Source: DASQZT01 sp035638575
GTDB lineage: Bacteria; Acidobacteriota; Terriglobia; Bryobacterales; Bryobacteraceae
DNA length: 64,000 nt
Reading direction: 5' to 3'
Assembly (NCBI GenBank): GCA_035638575.1
Contig: DASQZT010000204.1
Span: forward strand, 7,987 to 71,986
The translations under genes and the position numbers were made by a program. The notes beneath the pieces were generated by a model. That model was not told the origin of the DNA. It ran no database searches and worked only from the letters and a program-made list of their open reading frames with translations. Below are positions 1 to 8,466 of the stretch, piece by piece; positions within the stretch are counted from its first letter, which is position 1, and every line of letters begins with the position of its first letter.

Positions 1-1041
1 GATGATGACCTTGAGCGCCTGGGTGCTGGCTGCCCGCTCGAACGTGCCGTAAGCGTCGAGGATGCGGTCGAGTTTGAAGCGGTGAGTGATCAAGAGCTTG
101 GGATCGATCTTGCCGGATTGCACGGTCTTGAGCAGCATGGGCATCGTGACAGTGTCCACCAGCCGGGTGGTTATCGTGATGTTCCGCGACCACAAGCGTT
201 CCAGGTGAAGATCCACTTTCACGCCATGCACGCCGACATTAGCGATGGTGCCGCCCGGGGCCACAATGTCCTCGCAGGTGTTGAAGGACGCCGGCACGCC
301 CACTGCTTCGATGGCGGTATCGACACTTCGGCCGCCAGTCATCTGCATCACCGTCTCCGCGACCCTGCCGCTGGCGGCGTTGATCGTCGCCGTCGCACCG
401 AGGCGCGTGGATACCTGCAGACGATGATCATCGAAGTCGATCATAATGATCTCGGCGGGCGAGTAGAACTGCGCTGTCAAGAGCACCGCAAGGCCGACCG
501 GGCCGGCGCCAACGATAGCGACCGAGTTGCCCGGCTGGACCTTGCCGTTGAGCACGCCGCACTCGAAGCCGGTGGGCAGAATGTCGCTCAACATGACCAG
601 GGCTTCTTCGTCGACGCCTTCCGGGATCCGATAAAGGCTCGTGTCGGCGTGCGGGATGCGCACATATTCGGCCTGAGTTCCGTCGATCTGGTTGCCGAGT
701 ATCCAGCCGCCCGTGGTGCAATGGGAATACATGCCGCGCCGGCAATATTCGCATCTGCCGCAAGCGGAGATGCACGAGATCAGCACGGAGTCTCCTGGAT
801 GGAAAGCCGTGACACCGGGCCCTGTCTTCTCGACCACGCCCACGCCCACGCCTTCGTGCCCCAGGATACGCCCGGGGCCGCACGTCGGAACGTCGCCCTT
901 GAGGATGTGCAAGTCGGTGCCGCAGATCGTCGTTTTGGCAATCTTCACGATTGCGTCCGTGGGAGCTTGGATTTCAGGGACGGGGCGCTCCGTCAGCACC
1001 TTTTTACCTCGCCCTTGATAGACGAGAGCTTGCATCATCAT
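1..1041 (-). CDS. Zinc-dependent alcohol dehydrogenase (3' end outside window)
   Basis: Medium-chain zinc alcohol dehydrogenase, oxidising an alcohol with NAD(P). Read on the minus strand, 347 codons are visible and the frame is still open at base 1, so the C-terminus is missing. Visible family marks are CGTDLH near residue 40 (catalytic zinc Cys), GHEGVG near residue 60, a structural-zinc cluster of four Cys near residues 90-109 (CGRCEYC followed by HC) and the Rossmann glycine motif GAGPVG near residue 178. Three ATG codons stand in a row at 1041, 1038 and 1035; the outermost is given. The ribosome site is weak (GAAAG). The substrate cannot be told from the sequence. The longest plus-strand frame here is only its shadow. 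Confidence 0.9.
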   Translation of the reverse strand, partial: MMMQALVYQGRGKKVLTERPVPEIQAPTDAIVKIAKTTICGTDLHILKGDVPTCGPGRILGHEGVGVGVVEKTGPGVTAFHPGDSVLISCISACGRCEYCRRGMYSHCTTGGWILGNQIDGTQAEYVRIPHADTSLYRIPEGVDEEALVMLSDILPTGFECGVLNGKVQPGNSVAIVGAGPVGLAVLLTAQFYSPAEIIMIDFDDHRLQVSTRLGATATINAASGRVAETVMQMTGGRSVDTAIEAVGVPASFNTCEDIVAPGGTIANVGVHGVKVDLHLERLWSRNITITTRLVDTVTMPMLLKTVQSGKIDPKLLITHRFKLDRILDAYGTFERAASTQALKVII

Positions 1042-1082
1042 CCGATTCTTTCGGTCTTCGCCCGGCTCGGACACCGTTGTTG

Positions 1083-1310
1083 TCACTGACACTGGATCCT
1101 CGATTCAGGTGTCCGTGCCAAGCCGTTCTGGGCCTGCGCGTCGCGCGGCACTACGAGCAGGCGCGGCGCACCCGGCGCAGGTTGCTCCCAGCGCACCGGA
1201 TGCCGCCGCCCGCACGTCCGGCACTCGTACTGGCCGTGCGAGGGCCACATTGGCTCCGTGTGCATCAGCCTGCACCAGAGATGCGCGAGTCGCCCTTGTG
1301 GTGGTTTCAT
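1083..1310 (-). CDS. Small cysteine/histidine-rich hypothetical protein
   Basis: A 75-residue frame not recognised with certainty. Its middle reads as a compact metal-binding-like patch: CRLMH, then MWPSHGQYECRTCGRRHP, with a CxxC pair near residue 30 and nearby His residues. This composition is unlike the overlapping plus-strand frames, which look random. It lies 20 bases downstream of the CsbD-like remnant on the same strand and 41 bases upstream of the alcohol dehydrogenase, so the three could form one minus-strand unit. Only a weak GGA precedes the ATG. It may be a real zinc-ribbon-like protein or chance; homologues with the same cysteine spacing would decide it. Confidence 0.45.
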   Translation of the reverse strand: MKPPQGRLAHLWCRLMHTEPMWPSHGQYECRTCGRRHPVRWEQPAPGAPRLLVVPRDAQAQNGLARTPESRIQCQ

Positions 1311-1330
1311 CGATTTCCGAGGCGTGACTT

Positions 1331-1417
1331 CTAAAGGCGAGTGGCAGCGTGACTTTCGCGCTCGCGCTCAAAGCCGGCGAATCGCTTCCACTCGCCTTCG
1401 ATTTGGTCCCAATTCAT
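1331..1417 (-). pseudogene. Truncated CsbD-like stress protein (28 codons)
   Basis: An excellent ribosome binding site AGGAGGA sits 3 bases before the ATG at 1417, and the peptide begins MNWDQIEGEWKRFAG, the characteristic opening of the CsbD family of small stress proteins, normally about 60-70 residues. Here the frame ends after 28 codons at TAG (1331-1333). The residues after position 15 no longer resemble the family, so the rest has probably been lost by frameshift or deletion. It could also be a genuine mini-protein, since the translation signal is intact. Confidence 0.6.
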
Positions 1418-1679
1418 GATTCCTCCTGCTTCCTTGCCGGTTTCCAGGGCGTAACTTAGCCGTGGCACGTTTGCCGCCGTTCGAATTTCAACGAGCCTCA
1501 TGGGGACGAGGTGGCGGCGATGCCGCGGCCGGCCGCAGTCAAATGTGCATTCCTGTAGGCAGATTCTGCACTTGCCCGTGCTGCCTTGCTCCGTATCCCG
1601 GCACTCCGCCGCCCTGCGGCGCTTGGCCCGACTCGTGCACAGACACCAAGACGACAGGTCTAAAAGGAAGGGCCACTAC
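1418..1679. other. Intergenic, divergent promoter region
   Basis: Lies between the minus-strand CsbD-like remnant and the plus-strand small-membrane-protein block, so it should hold divergent promoters. I see no convincing gene. Open frames extend through it on the plus strand only as upstream extensions of the next gene. Confidence 0.4.
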
Positions 1680-2318
1680 ATGACAAGAAATACATCGGTG
1701 ATGGGAATCTATTCGGATCGCACAACCGTTTCGGAAGCCATCAACGTCCTGCATAAAGCGGGATATCGGGCGACGGACATCTCGGTCCTGGCGTCCGACA
1801 ACCAAGGCTCAAAGGATTTCGCGCATGAGAAACGTACTAAAGCACTGGAGGGCGCGGCTGCGGGGGCGGCTGCGGGAGCGGTGGTTGGCGCTGCATTGGC
1901 CTGGCTCGTTTCCATCCAGACTGTGACCATCGCCGTGTTGGCGCCGCTGGTCCCGGCGGGACCCGTGCTGGCCGCCTTCGCCGGCGCCGGCGCTGGAGGG
2001 GCGCTGGGTTGGATGGTCGGATTGCTGGCTGGCGGGCGCCTGTCCGAATACGTGGCCAAGAGGTACGCGGGCAGAATCAGGCGTGGAGGCATCCTTCTGT
2101 CCGTTCACTGCGACAGTCCGGAATGGTGTGGCCGGGCGAAGAAAACCCTCAAAGACACTGGCGCCCAGAGCATCTCCTCCGGTTCTGAGTCTGCCGCCGA
2201 CTACGGGACGACGGACAAGCCGACCGAGAGGGCGCCCGCTGCCGTCGTCGTCACGGATCGCGTCGAAACGCCTGTCCCACAGACGGTCGAATGCGCCGTT
2301 CAAGAAGTCAGGAAATGA
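1680..2318 (+). CDS. Membrane protein with glycine-zipper segment (general-stress-17M/ActD-like)
   Basis: A 212-residue protein. Residues 1-45 (MTRNTSVMGIYSDRTTVSEA onward) resemble the N-terminal domain of general stress protein 17M-like proteins, which present a small alpha/beta fold. Then comes an Ala/Gly-rich hydrophobic stretch, about residues 58-120, with repeated AAAGAAAG and GAGAGGALG patterns typical of glycine-zipper membrane hairpins, then a soluble tail with a Ser/Thr-rich end. The frame is open further upstream, but AGGAAGGG lies just before the ATG at 1680 and the homologous part begins there. The stop overlaps the next start. The role is unknown; the context suggests envelope stress. 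Confidence 0.8.
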   Translation: MTRNTSVMGIYSDRTTVSEAINVLHKAGYRATDISVLASDNQGSKDFAHEKRTKALEGAAAGAAAGAVVGAALAWLVSIQTVTIAVLAPLVPAGPVLAAFAGAGAGGALGWMVGLLAGGRLSEYVAKRYAGRIRRGGILLSVHCDSPEWCGRAKKTLKDTGAQSISSGSESAADYGTTDKPTERAPAAVVVTDRVETPVPQTVECAVQEVRK

Positions 2319-2539
2319 TGTGTCGCTACCCGCTTGGCATCATACTGATTGTGCTTGGCCTAGCCGGTCTTGTGTGGGGCGGGCTTTCGTACACAACCAA
2401 TGAAAAGCTCGTGGACATCGGACCGATTCACGCGACTCGAGAAAAGACACACAACATACCGCTGGCGCCCCTTGGGGGCGCGCTGGCGCTGACCGGCGGT
2501 ATTTTGATCCTGGTGGCAGGCAGGAAGCAAATAGCTTAG
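2315..2539 (+). CDS. Small two-helix membrane protein
   Basis: About 74 residues with two hydrophobic segments: PLGIILIVLGLAGLVWGGLS near the N-terminus and GGALALTGGILILVAG near the C-terminus. They are joined by a polar stretch with KLVDIGPIHATREKTHNIPL, a pattern common in uncharacterised bacterial inner-membrane proteins. Adjacent ATG codons at 2315 and 2318 overlap the TGA of the preceding gene, so translational coupling is likely. A longer start at 2291 would overlap the upstream gene further and is less attractive. Confidence 0.75.
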   Translation: MMCRYPLGIILIVLGLAGLVWGGLSYTTNEKLVDIGPIHATREKTHNIPLAPLGGALALTGGILILVAGRKQIA

Positions 2540-2591
2540 CTTCCGCCAGTTCGGCAGTGAGGCTGAGGATTGGAAAAGAAAGGACAAGCAC

Positions 2592-2747
2592 ATGTTGCTA
2601 CTGATTATCATTCTGTTACTGGTTTTGGGCGGCGGCGGAGGGTACTACGGGCATAGCCGGTGGGGTTATGGCGGCGGTGCGGGCGTGGGATTAGGCACCA
2701 TACTCATCGTTCTCCTCGTAATCTATCTGTTAGGGTTCCTGCACTAA
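2592..2747 (+). CDS. DUF3309-like small hydrophobic protein
   Basis: A 51-residue frame with AAAGGA about 8 bases before the ATG. The sequence has an N-terminal run of Leu/Ile, a Gly/Tyr/Trp-rich centre (SRWGYGGGAG) and a second hydrophobic run GLGTILIVLLVIYLLG. This layout matches DUF3309 proteins: tiny, with two hydrophobic halves around a glycine-rich hinge. Function is unknown. It follows the previous small membrane gene by 52 bases in the same direction and belongs to the same envelope/stress cluster. Confidence 0.75.
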   Translation: MLLLIIILLLVLGGGGGYYGHSRWGYGGGAGVGLGTILIVLLVIYLLGFLH

Positions 2748-2876
2748 GGCCAGGCCGGCACTCAACATCGCGACGACCACCACTAACTTGCACTCGCCTC
2801 CTGCCAGCGTCGCGGGCAGAGGTGCCGGATTGATCTTTGTGCATACTCAATAGCGACCTTAACGGAGACGATTACT

Positions 2877-3866
2877 ATGAAACTTGTTCGAGCTACCAGT
2901 ACCACTGCCCTGTTTCTGCTTTTCGGGACGATTGTCCCTGCGTACGCGCAGCACGACCAGCAGAAAGAAAATCAGGGCAAGCCTGAAAAGCAGGAGGCCA
3001 GGCAACCGCAAGGCGCGCCGCCGGCCGCACAACAGCAGCGTCCCGCGCAACCGCAGGCGCGCGGACAGCAACAGCAGAGCCAACCACAACAGCAGCACGC
3101 GCAACCCGCTCATCAACCGCAGCAGCAGCGGGCCCAACAGCCTCCGCAACAACAACCGCAGCAGCAGCAGCAGCGACAACGTCCGCAGCAGGCCCAGCAA
3201 CAGCCGCAGCAGCGTACGCAATCCGCTCGACAGCCGAACCAACCGCAGCCCCAGCGCGCGCAACCGGCTCAACAGCCGCCGCCGCAGCGGACTCAACAGA
3301 CGCGGCCGCAACAAGCGCAACAGCAGGGACAACGACAGCAACAGCCGAACCAGCCGCAGCAGCAGCGCGTCCAACCCGCTCAACAACCGCAGCAACAGCG
3401 GGCCCAACAGCAGGGACAACGCTCCCAGCAAGCTCGGCAACAACCGCAGCCACAGCGTACCGAGCAGCAGGCAGTCGCGTGGCAGCAGCAGCGGGGATGG
3501 CTAAAGCAGGGCGGCTGGCAGGGGCATAGTACATTTCAGCAGGATCGTGCTCAACACTGGGCCAGCGATCATCGCACTTGGGCGCAGCGTGGAGGCTATG
3601 GCGGTTACTACATTCCTCAGGACCGCTTCAGTCTCTATTTCGGGAGTCAACACGAGTTCCGGATGCACAATCTCCCCACGATCTACATGGGGTATCCTCG
3701 TTTCGAGTACGGCGGCTTTTCGTTCCTGCTCGTCGATCCCTGGCCGGAAAACTGGGCAGCGAACTGGTACGACACCGACGACCTTTACATTGATTATGAC
3801 GGCGGATACTACCTTTACGACCGCAGGTATCCGAGCGTCAGAATGGCGATCACTGTCGAGATGTAG
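2877..3866 (+). CDS. Secreted Q/P-rich low-complexity protein with conserved C-terminal domain
   Basis: A 329-residue protein with a clear signal peptide (MKLVRATSTTALFLLFG, cleavage after AYA near residue 25). Residues about 26-200 are almost wholly Gln, Pro, Arg and Ala in short repeats (QPQQQ, QQRAQQ), probably disordered and polycationic. The last 125 residues are ordinary and aromatic-rich (RGGYGGYYIPQDRFSLYFGS, then many Tyr/Asp near the end), recalling short periplasmic RcnB-like or YXWGXW-type domains. The repetitive DNA makes Leu-rich, Ala-rich and Arg-rich shadow frames in other registers. Possible roles are envelope binding or metal handling, neither shown. Confidence 0.8.
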   Translation: MKLVRATSTTALFLLFGTIVPAYAQHDQQKENQGKPEKQEARQPQGAPPAAQQQRPAQPQARGQQQQSQPQQQHAQPAHQPQQQRAQQPPQQQPQQQQQRQRPQQAQQQPQQRTQSARQPNQPQPQRAQPAQQPPPQRTQQTRPQQAQQQGQRQQQPNQPQQQRVQPAQQPQQQRAQQQGQRSQQARQQPQPQRTEQQAVAWQQQRGWLKQGGWQGHSTFQQDRAQHWASDHRTWAQRGGYGGYYIPQDRFSLYFGSQHEFRMHNLPTIYMGYPRFEYGGFSFLLVDPWPENWAANWYDTDDLYIDYDGGYYLYDRRYPSVRMAITVEM

Positions 3867-3888
3867 CCGACGACGGCGGCTCCACAGT

Positions 3889-4602
3889 ATGCCACGAATG
3901 CCTGCACGCCAAACGGAACGACACCGCACCGGACGCGTTGGTTGGCTCCGAGCTGCGGTATTGGGCGCGAACGACGGGATTCTTTCAACAGCCAGTCTGG
4001 TGCTCGGAGTGGCAGCCGCGCATGCGACTCACAGCAACGTTGTGGTCGCGGGGGTCGCCGGCCTGGTCGCCGGCGGGATGTCGATGGCGGCAGGTGAATA
4101 CGTGTCCGTGCACTCACAGGCGGACACCGAAAAGGCCGACCTCAAGCTGGAACGTACGGAACTGAAAACAGACTATGAGGGCGAGCGCAAGGAACTGATG
4201 GCGATCTACGTCGCGCGCGGGCTCGACCCCAAACTCGCCAAGCAGGTTGCCGACCAACTGATGTCCCATGACGCCTTGGGCGCGCATGCCCGCGACGAAC
4301 TCGGCATCTCCTCGTCTTTCAGTGCGCGTCCGATTCAGGCCGCGTTGGCGTCGGCCGGCAGCTTCGCCGGCGGAGCGGCGATGCCTCTCGTGGTCGCAGC
4401 CATAGCCCCGCAAGCGGCGTTGATCCCGCTTGTCTCCGGAACTTCACTGTTCTTCCTGGCGCTTCTGGGGGGGGTGGCGGCGCGCGTCGGGGGCGCAGGC
4501 GTGGCGGTGGGAGCAATGCGCGTCACGTTTTGGGGTGCCCTGGCAATGGCAGCGACCGCGGGCGTCGGGGCGCTGTTCGGAACCGCCGCAACCGGGACTT
4601 GA
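3889..4602 (+). CDS. VIT1/CCC1 family membrane transporter
   Basis: About 237 residues. The N-terminal signature LRAAVLGANDGILSTASLVLG and the next helix GVAGLVAGGMSMAAGEYVSVHSQ are hallmarks of the VIT1/CCC1 family, which moves Fe2+/Mn2+ across membranes. A cytoplasmic Glu/Lys-rich segment follows (about residues 80-145, containing YEGERKEL and ARGLDPKLAKQVA), then three further hydrophobic segments. Full length for a bacterial member. The frame is open far upstream, but the preceding gene ends at 3866 and ATG codons at 3889 and 3898 fit the conserved start. The ribosome site is not obvious. Likely role: metal detoxification or storage. Confidence 0.88.
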   Translation: MPRMPARQTERHRTGRVGWLRAAVLGANDGILSTASLVLGVAAAHATHSNVVVAGVAGLVAGGMSMAAGEYVSVHSQADTEKADLKLERTELKTDYEGERKELMAIYVARGLDPKLAKQVADQLMSHDALGAHARDELGISSSFSARPIQAALASAGSFAGGAAMPLVVAAIAPQAALIPLVSGTSLFFLALLGGVAARVGGAGVAVGAMRVTFWGALAMAATAGVGALFGTAATGT

Positions 4603-4660
4603 ATTGCCGCCAATGCCATCCGGACCCGGAACAGAGAAAAACAGCCTGCGGTCAGTTGCG

Positions 4661-5119
4661 CTATTTGTGCTGGAAGACGAGGGTGATCGGCTTGTGATCC
4701 GGTCTCTCGACGCTCACCATCATGGTGCCATCCGCGGCAAGAGTGTAGCTTTCGAGAGTTATCGCGCCGGATTGGGTGGTGGTCACCTTCAACACGTCGT
4801 GATCCCACCGAGTCTTGCTCTTGAGATCCTTAGCGGTGTGAATCGTGGCACTGTGCTCGCTGTCGGTGATGTCGCTGTAGAAAAAGGTCTCGGCGGCCCC
4901 TTCATACACGAAACTGCGAGAGACAGCGATGTTACCCTGCCGATCGTTGATGGTCACCGTGCCGGTTTGGACGACGGACTGGCCGGCAAAATCGCTCTTG
5001 GCGGGCACCAGGGTCCAGGTGCCGTTCAGGGCGCTGTGGTCGCGAGCGAATCCTGACAACGCGAAGAGGAGAGTCGTTAAGACGGATCCTGTAATTCTTG
5101 CAGATGAATATGTCCTCAT
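4661..5119 (-). CDS. Small secreted protein, lipocalin-like by composition
   Basis: About 152 residues, starting at the ATG at 5119 with AAGGAGATC just before it; a longer frame exists but lacks such a site. A signal peptide runs to about residue 24 (VLTTLLFALSG). The mature part has alternating polar and hydrophobic strands such as LNGTWTLVPAKSDFAG and GTVTINDRQGNIAVSRSF, typical of small beta-barrel proteins that begin with a GTW motif. Function is unknown. It lies just downstream of the Mg-type ATPase on the same strand, 79 bases from the ATPase stop. Confidence 0.78.
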   Translation of the reverse strand: MRTYSSARITGSVLTTLLFALSGFARDHSALNGTWTLVPAKSDFAGQSVVQTGTVTINDRQGNIAVSRSFVYEGAAETFFYSDITDSEHSATIHTAKDLKSKTRWDHDVLKVTTTQSGAITLESYTLAADGTMMVSVERPDHKPITLVFQHK

Positions 5120-5198
5120 GATCTCCTTCCAGGGGCTACCGGTTTCAACGGAATTACAAAGCGCAGGAATTGTTAGAGCACGCGCGCTACCGTTCTGG

Positions 5199-7742
5199 TC
5201 ATAACAAAGCATGCCGTCGATAGAACCAGGTCTTTACCGCTTGCACCAGAAACAGGTAGGTCAGGGCAAGCAGTGAAATCGCACCCAGCAACGAGAGCGG
5301 TAATGGAGTAAATCCAAGCAAGACGCCGAGGCGTGTGTACGGCAACACGACGCCGGCGGCGGAGACGGCGACAACCCCGATTAACAACCGGCCGCTCGGA
5401 CGGCTCTTGAACGGGTTGCCCGCGGTCCGGATCACAAACACTACCAGCGTCTGCGTAGCGAGAGATTCCACGAACCAGCCGGTGCGGAACAGCGGCGCGT
5501 TGGTGGAAGCGTGGAACATCCACAGGAGCACTCCGAAGGTGAGGAAATCGTAGATGGAGCTGATCGGGCCGATGATCGTCATGAACTGGCGAATGAACCC
5601 GATTTGCCACCGCTTGGGCCGGTGCAGCAGGGCCGGATCGACATTATCGCCGGGAACGGCGACCTGGGAAGTGTCGTAGAGAAAGTTGTTCAGCAGGATT
5701 TGAGTCGGCAACATCGGCAGGAAGGGCAGAAAAAGCGATGCCGCGGCCATACTGAACATATTGCCGAAGTTGGAGCTGGTGCTCATGATGATGTACTTCA
5801 TGATGTTGGCGAAGCACCGCCGTCCTTCGACGACCCCCTCGTTCAATACCGCAAGGTCTTTCTCCAACAGGATGATTTTCGCAGCATCCTTGGCCACATC
5901 CACGCCATTCATTACGGAAATGCCGACGTCCGCGGTGTGCAGCGACGGAGCATCGTTGATGCCGTCACCGATGTACCCGACGACGCGCCCGCGCGCCTTC
6001 AGCCCCAAAATCACCCGGTTCTTTTGTTCCGGAGACACGCGCGCGAAGATGGCGCCGTGTTCCGCCTGGTAAGCCAGGGCGGCGTCGTCCATTGTGTCGA
6101 TCTGGCTCCCGGTGACAATGCAGTCGGCAGCGAGCCCCACATCGTGGGCTACCTTCTGCGTCACGTACTGATTGTCGCCGGTCATGATGACCACGGAAAC
6201 GCCGTTCTTCTTCAGCGCTTCGAGGACCGCGGGAATTCCTTCCTTGGGCGGGTCGAGGAATGCCGCAAAGCCGGCCAGAGTCATCTCCTGCTCGGCCGCC
6301 AGCGCATACGCATCCTGCTGCTCCACCTTTCGTATCGCGACTCCGAGGGTACGGAATCCGTCGGCGCTCAATTTCTTGAAGGTCTCCGCCGCCTGGGCTC
6401 GCCAGCTTTCATCGAACGGTTGGGGAGCGCCGCCGATGATAACCGTCCCGCAGATGGCAAAGACGCTCTCCGCCTCGCCCTTGGTGATGAGGAGGCGCTC
6501 GCCGCCATGACGCACCACCACGGAGAGGCGCTTGCGGTTGAAGTCGAAAGGAATCTCGTCCACCTTCTGATACTCCACAATGGCGGGGTGCTCGTGCTTC
6601 AGGATGGCGTCGTCCAGCGGGCTCCTGATGCCGGCTTGAAAGTAACTGTTCAGATACACATACCGAAGGACGTCTTCGTTGTCCTGCCCGTGAACGTCAA
6701 CGTGCCGGTCCAGCACGATCTCGCCTTCGGTCAGCGTCCCGGTTTTATCGCTGCAAAGAATCTCCACGCTGCCGAAATCTTCGATCGCCGAAAGCTGCTT
6801 GACCAGAACCTTTTTCCTGGCCATCCGCCGAGCGCCCTGCGCCAGCGTGATCGTGATGATCATCGGCATCATCTCGGGCGTCATCCCCACGGCAAGCGCG
6901 ACCGAGAACAAGAACGATTCCAGCAACGGACGATGTAAGACGATGTTCACCAGCAGGACGAAGAGCACCAGCAGCATGATCACGCGAGTGATCATCAACC
7001 CGAAATGGCGTATGCCACGGCCGAATTCGGTCTCCGGCGGCCGCATGGCCAGCCTTTGGGCAATCTCGCCGAAGGCGGTGTCTCTGCCGGTGCGAACGAT
7101 GACCGCGGTGCCGATTCCCGTCTGAACCGCAGTCCCCAGGAAAACGCTGTTGCCGGCGTCGGCGATGCCGTGTTGCCCCGCCGGAAGATCATTCGCCGCC
7201 TTGTCGACCGGCAAAGATTCTCCCGTGAGCGCGGACTCGCGCACGTGCAGGTCCTTGGAGTCCAGTAAACGGGCATCGGCTGGCGCCAAGTCCCCGCAAT
7301 TGAGCCGGACGATATCCCCGGGCACCAGCTCTGCGACCGGCAGTTCCAGTTCGTGTCCATCGCGCATAACCGCGGCGGTTCTGGCAACCTGCTTCCGAAT
7401 GTCCTCCACCGCATGCCGGGCTTGAAACTCCACGTAGAAGTTCACGACCACGCTGAGCAGCACGATGGCGATGATAATCGCGCCGCCGACCGGATCACCC
7501 AGCACGATCGAGATGACACTGGCCGCCAGGAGAATCAGGACAAGGGGATTGGCAAAGAAGCCCAGAAAACTGATCAGTGCGGCGAATCGAGATTCCCCTA
7601 TCAGGCTGTTGGGACCATGCGCCCGCAGCCGCTGTTTCGCCTCGTCGGAAGTCAGTCCGGCTGATGTTGCGTGCAGCAGTTCGAGCAGGTCCCGCTGCGG
7701 CATATCCCAGAAGCGGTCCAGCGTCTTGTCTGGTTTGCTCAT
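5199..7742 (-). CDS. mgtA: Magnesium-translocating P-type ATPase (MgtA type)
   Basis: An 847-residue P-type ATPase of subclass IIIB, importing Mg2+ at the expense of ATP in the inner membrane. Visible in order: N-terminal cytoplasmic segment, membrane helices at about 52-102, actuator TGES at 173-176, MTPEMMPMI of the family's fourth helix near 287-295, phosphorylation motif SDKTGTLT with Asp332, TGDN at 521-524, GDGINDAP at 592-599, then the C-terminal membrane bundle with FLYDTSQVAVPGDNVD, typical of MgtA/MgtB. The frame is open upstream to 8027, but GGGAGAGG precedes the ATG at 7742 and the homologous part begins there. No regulatory leader was recognised. Confidence 0.93.
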   Translation of the reverse strand: MSKPDKTLDRFWDMPQRDLLELLHATSAGLTSDEAKQRLRAHGPNSLIGESRFAALISFLGFFANPLVLILLAASVISIVLGDPVGGAIIIAIVLLSVVVNFYVEFQARHAVEDIRKQVARTAAVMRDGHELELPVAELVPGDIVRLNCGDLAPADARLLDSKDLHVRESALTGESLPVDKAANDLPAGQHGIADAGNSVFLGTAVQTGIGTAVIVRTGRDTAFGEIAQRLAMRPPETEFGRGIRHFGLMITRVIMLLVLFVLLVNIVLHRPLLESFLFSVALAVGMTPEMMPMIITITLAQGARRMARKKVLVKQLSAIEDFGSVEILCSDKTGTLTEGEIVLDRHVDVHGQDNEDVLRYVYLNSYFQAGIRSPLDDAILKHEHPAIVEYQKVDEIPFDFNRKRLSVVVRHGGERLLITKGEAESVFAICGTVIIGGAPQPFDESWRAQAAETFKKLSADGFRTLGVAIRKVEQQDAYALAAEQEMTLAGFAAFLDPPKEGIPAVLEALKKNGVSVVIMTGDNQYVTQKVAHDVGLAADCIVTGSQIDTMDDAALAYQAEHGAIFARVSPEQKNRVILGLKARGRVVGYIGDGINDAPSLHTADVGISVMNGVDVAKDAAKIILLEKDLAVLNEGVVEGRRCFANIMKYIIMSTSSNFGNMFSMAAASLFLPFLPMLPTQILLNNFLYDTSQVAVPGDNVDPALLHRPKRWQIGFIRQFMTIIGPISSIYDFLTFGVLLWMFHASTNAPLFRTGWFVESLATQTLVVFVIRTAGNPFKSRPSGRLLIGVVAVSAAGVVLPYTRLGVLLGFTPLPLSLLGAISLLALTYLFLVQAVKTWFYRRHALL

Positions 7743-8049
7743 GCGCAGCCTCTCCCTGAATTCTATATGCTGTCCGGGCTCGGCACCCCTACTCGCAGGG
7801 TGTTGGGCGGCCTCGGGCCTGTTTGCACGGCTGGTGCCAAGTGCGCGGACACCGGATCCTTGGCAGATGCATCGTCGCAGCGGAACGCTTGACCTGCAGC
7901 AAATGCCGGGTTGGGTGCAGCTTCTGCACCTTGCGACAGGGAATTCCCCGTCCGGCAGTTGGCCCGTCTGACCCGCAGCCCCCCAATATAGCCCACCGCG
8001 ACGCTTTGGGCCCGCGCCTGCAATCATGCATCGCGAAGGAGCAAATAAG

Positions 8050-8202
8050 ATGCTTTGGACGATCTGCGTAATCCTGTTGGTTCTGTGGGCGTTGGGAATG
8101 GCAACTTCTTATACCGCCGGCGGGCTGATTCACATCCTGTTGGTCGTTGGCTTGATAATGCTGGTGTTTCGTTTGATTCAAGGACGTAGAGTCCTCGGTT
8201 AG
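8050..8202 (+). CDS. Lmo0937-family small membrane protein
   Basis: A 50-residue protein starting at an ATG preceded by AAGGAG with 8 bases spacing. It opens MLWTICVILLVLWALG, then a short turn (ATSYTAGG), a second helix HILLVVGLIMLVFRLIQG and a basic end. This is the layout of the widespread Lmo0937 family of tiny inner-membrane proteins, often stress-linked, with no known biochemical role. First gene of a small plus-strand cluster. Confidence 0.85.
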   Translation: MLWTICVILLVLWALGMATSYTAGGLIHILLVVGLIMLVFRLIQGRRVLG

Positions 8203-8270
8203 CACGCACCTGCACCAGCCGGCGACTGGGCAGCGGATTGCTACTCAATAAGTCAGGAGCGTAAAAGAAA

Positions 8271-8462
8271 ATGCCGTTGATAAACATCGTCATCGCGCTG
8301 ATCGTCGTAGGCGTCGCATTGTGGCTGATCAACAACTTCATCCCCATGGCCTCCAGCATCAAGACCATTCTGAATGTAGTGGTCGTGGTTGCGGTTGCAA
8401 TTTGGGTCCTGCAGGCGGTCGGGATGTGGGGACGTATAACCAGTTATAAGTTCACGCAATGA
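8271..8462 (+). CDS. Thivi_2564-family small membrane protein
   Basis: A 63-residue protein with MPLINIVIALIVVGVALWLI as first helix, the link NNFIPMASSIK, and a second helix TILNVVVVVAVAIWVLQAVG, matching the Thivi_2564 family of tiny two-helix membrane proteins. GGAG lies about 12 bases before the ATG, rather far, with an A-rich spacer. It is 68 bases downstream of the Lmo0937-like gene, and the two families often occur together. Function is unknown. Confidence 0.85.
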   Translation: MPLINIVIALIVVGVALWLINNFIPMASSIKTILNVVVVVAVAIWVLQAVGMWGRITSYKFTQ

Positions 8463-8466
8463 GTCG

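Noticed and set aside
82..1089. Long plus-strand frame at the left edge
   Set aside because: Antisense to the alcohol dehydrogenase, whose motifs are unambiguous; composition is His/Asp/Arg-rich as expected for a shadow of a GC-rich gene.
2859..3534. Leu-rich and Ala-rich minus-strand frames
   Set aside because: They are CAG/CTG-type shadows of the Gln-rich repeat region of the secreted protein at 2877.
5511..6938. 475-codon plus-strand frame
   Set aside because: Antisense to the MgtA-type ATPase with no domain motif of its own.
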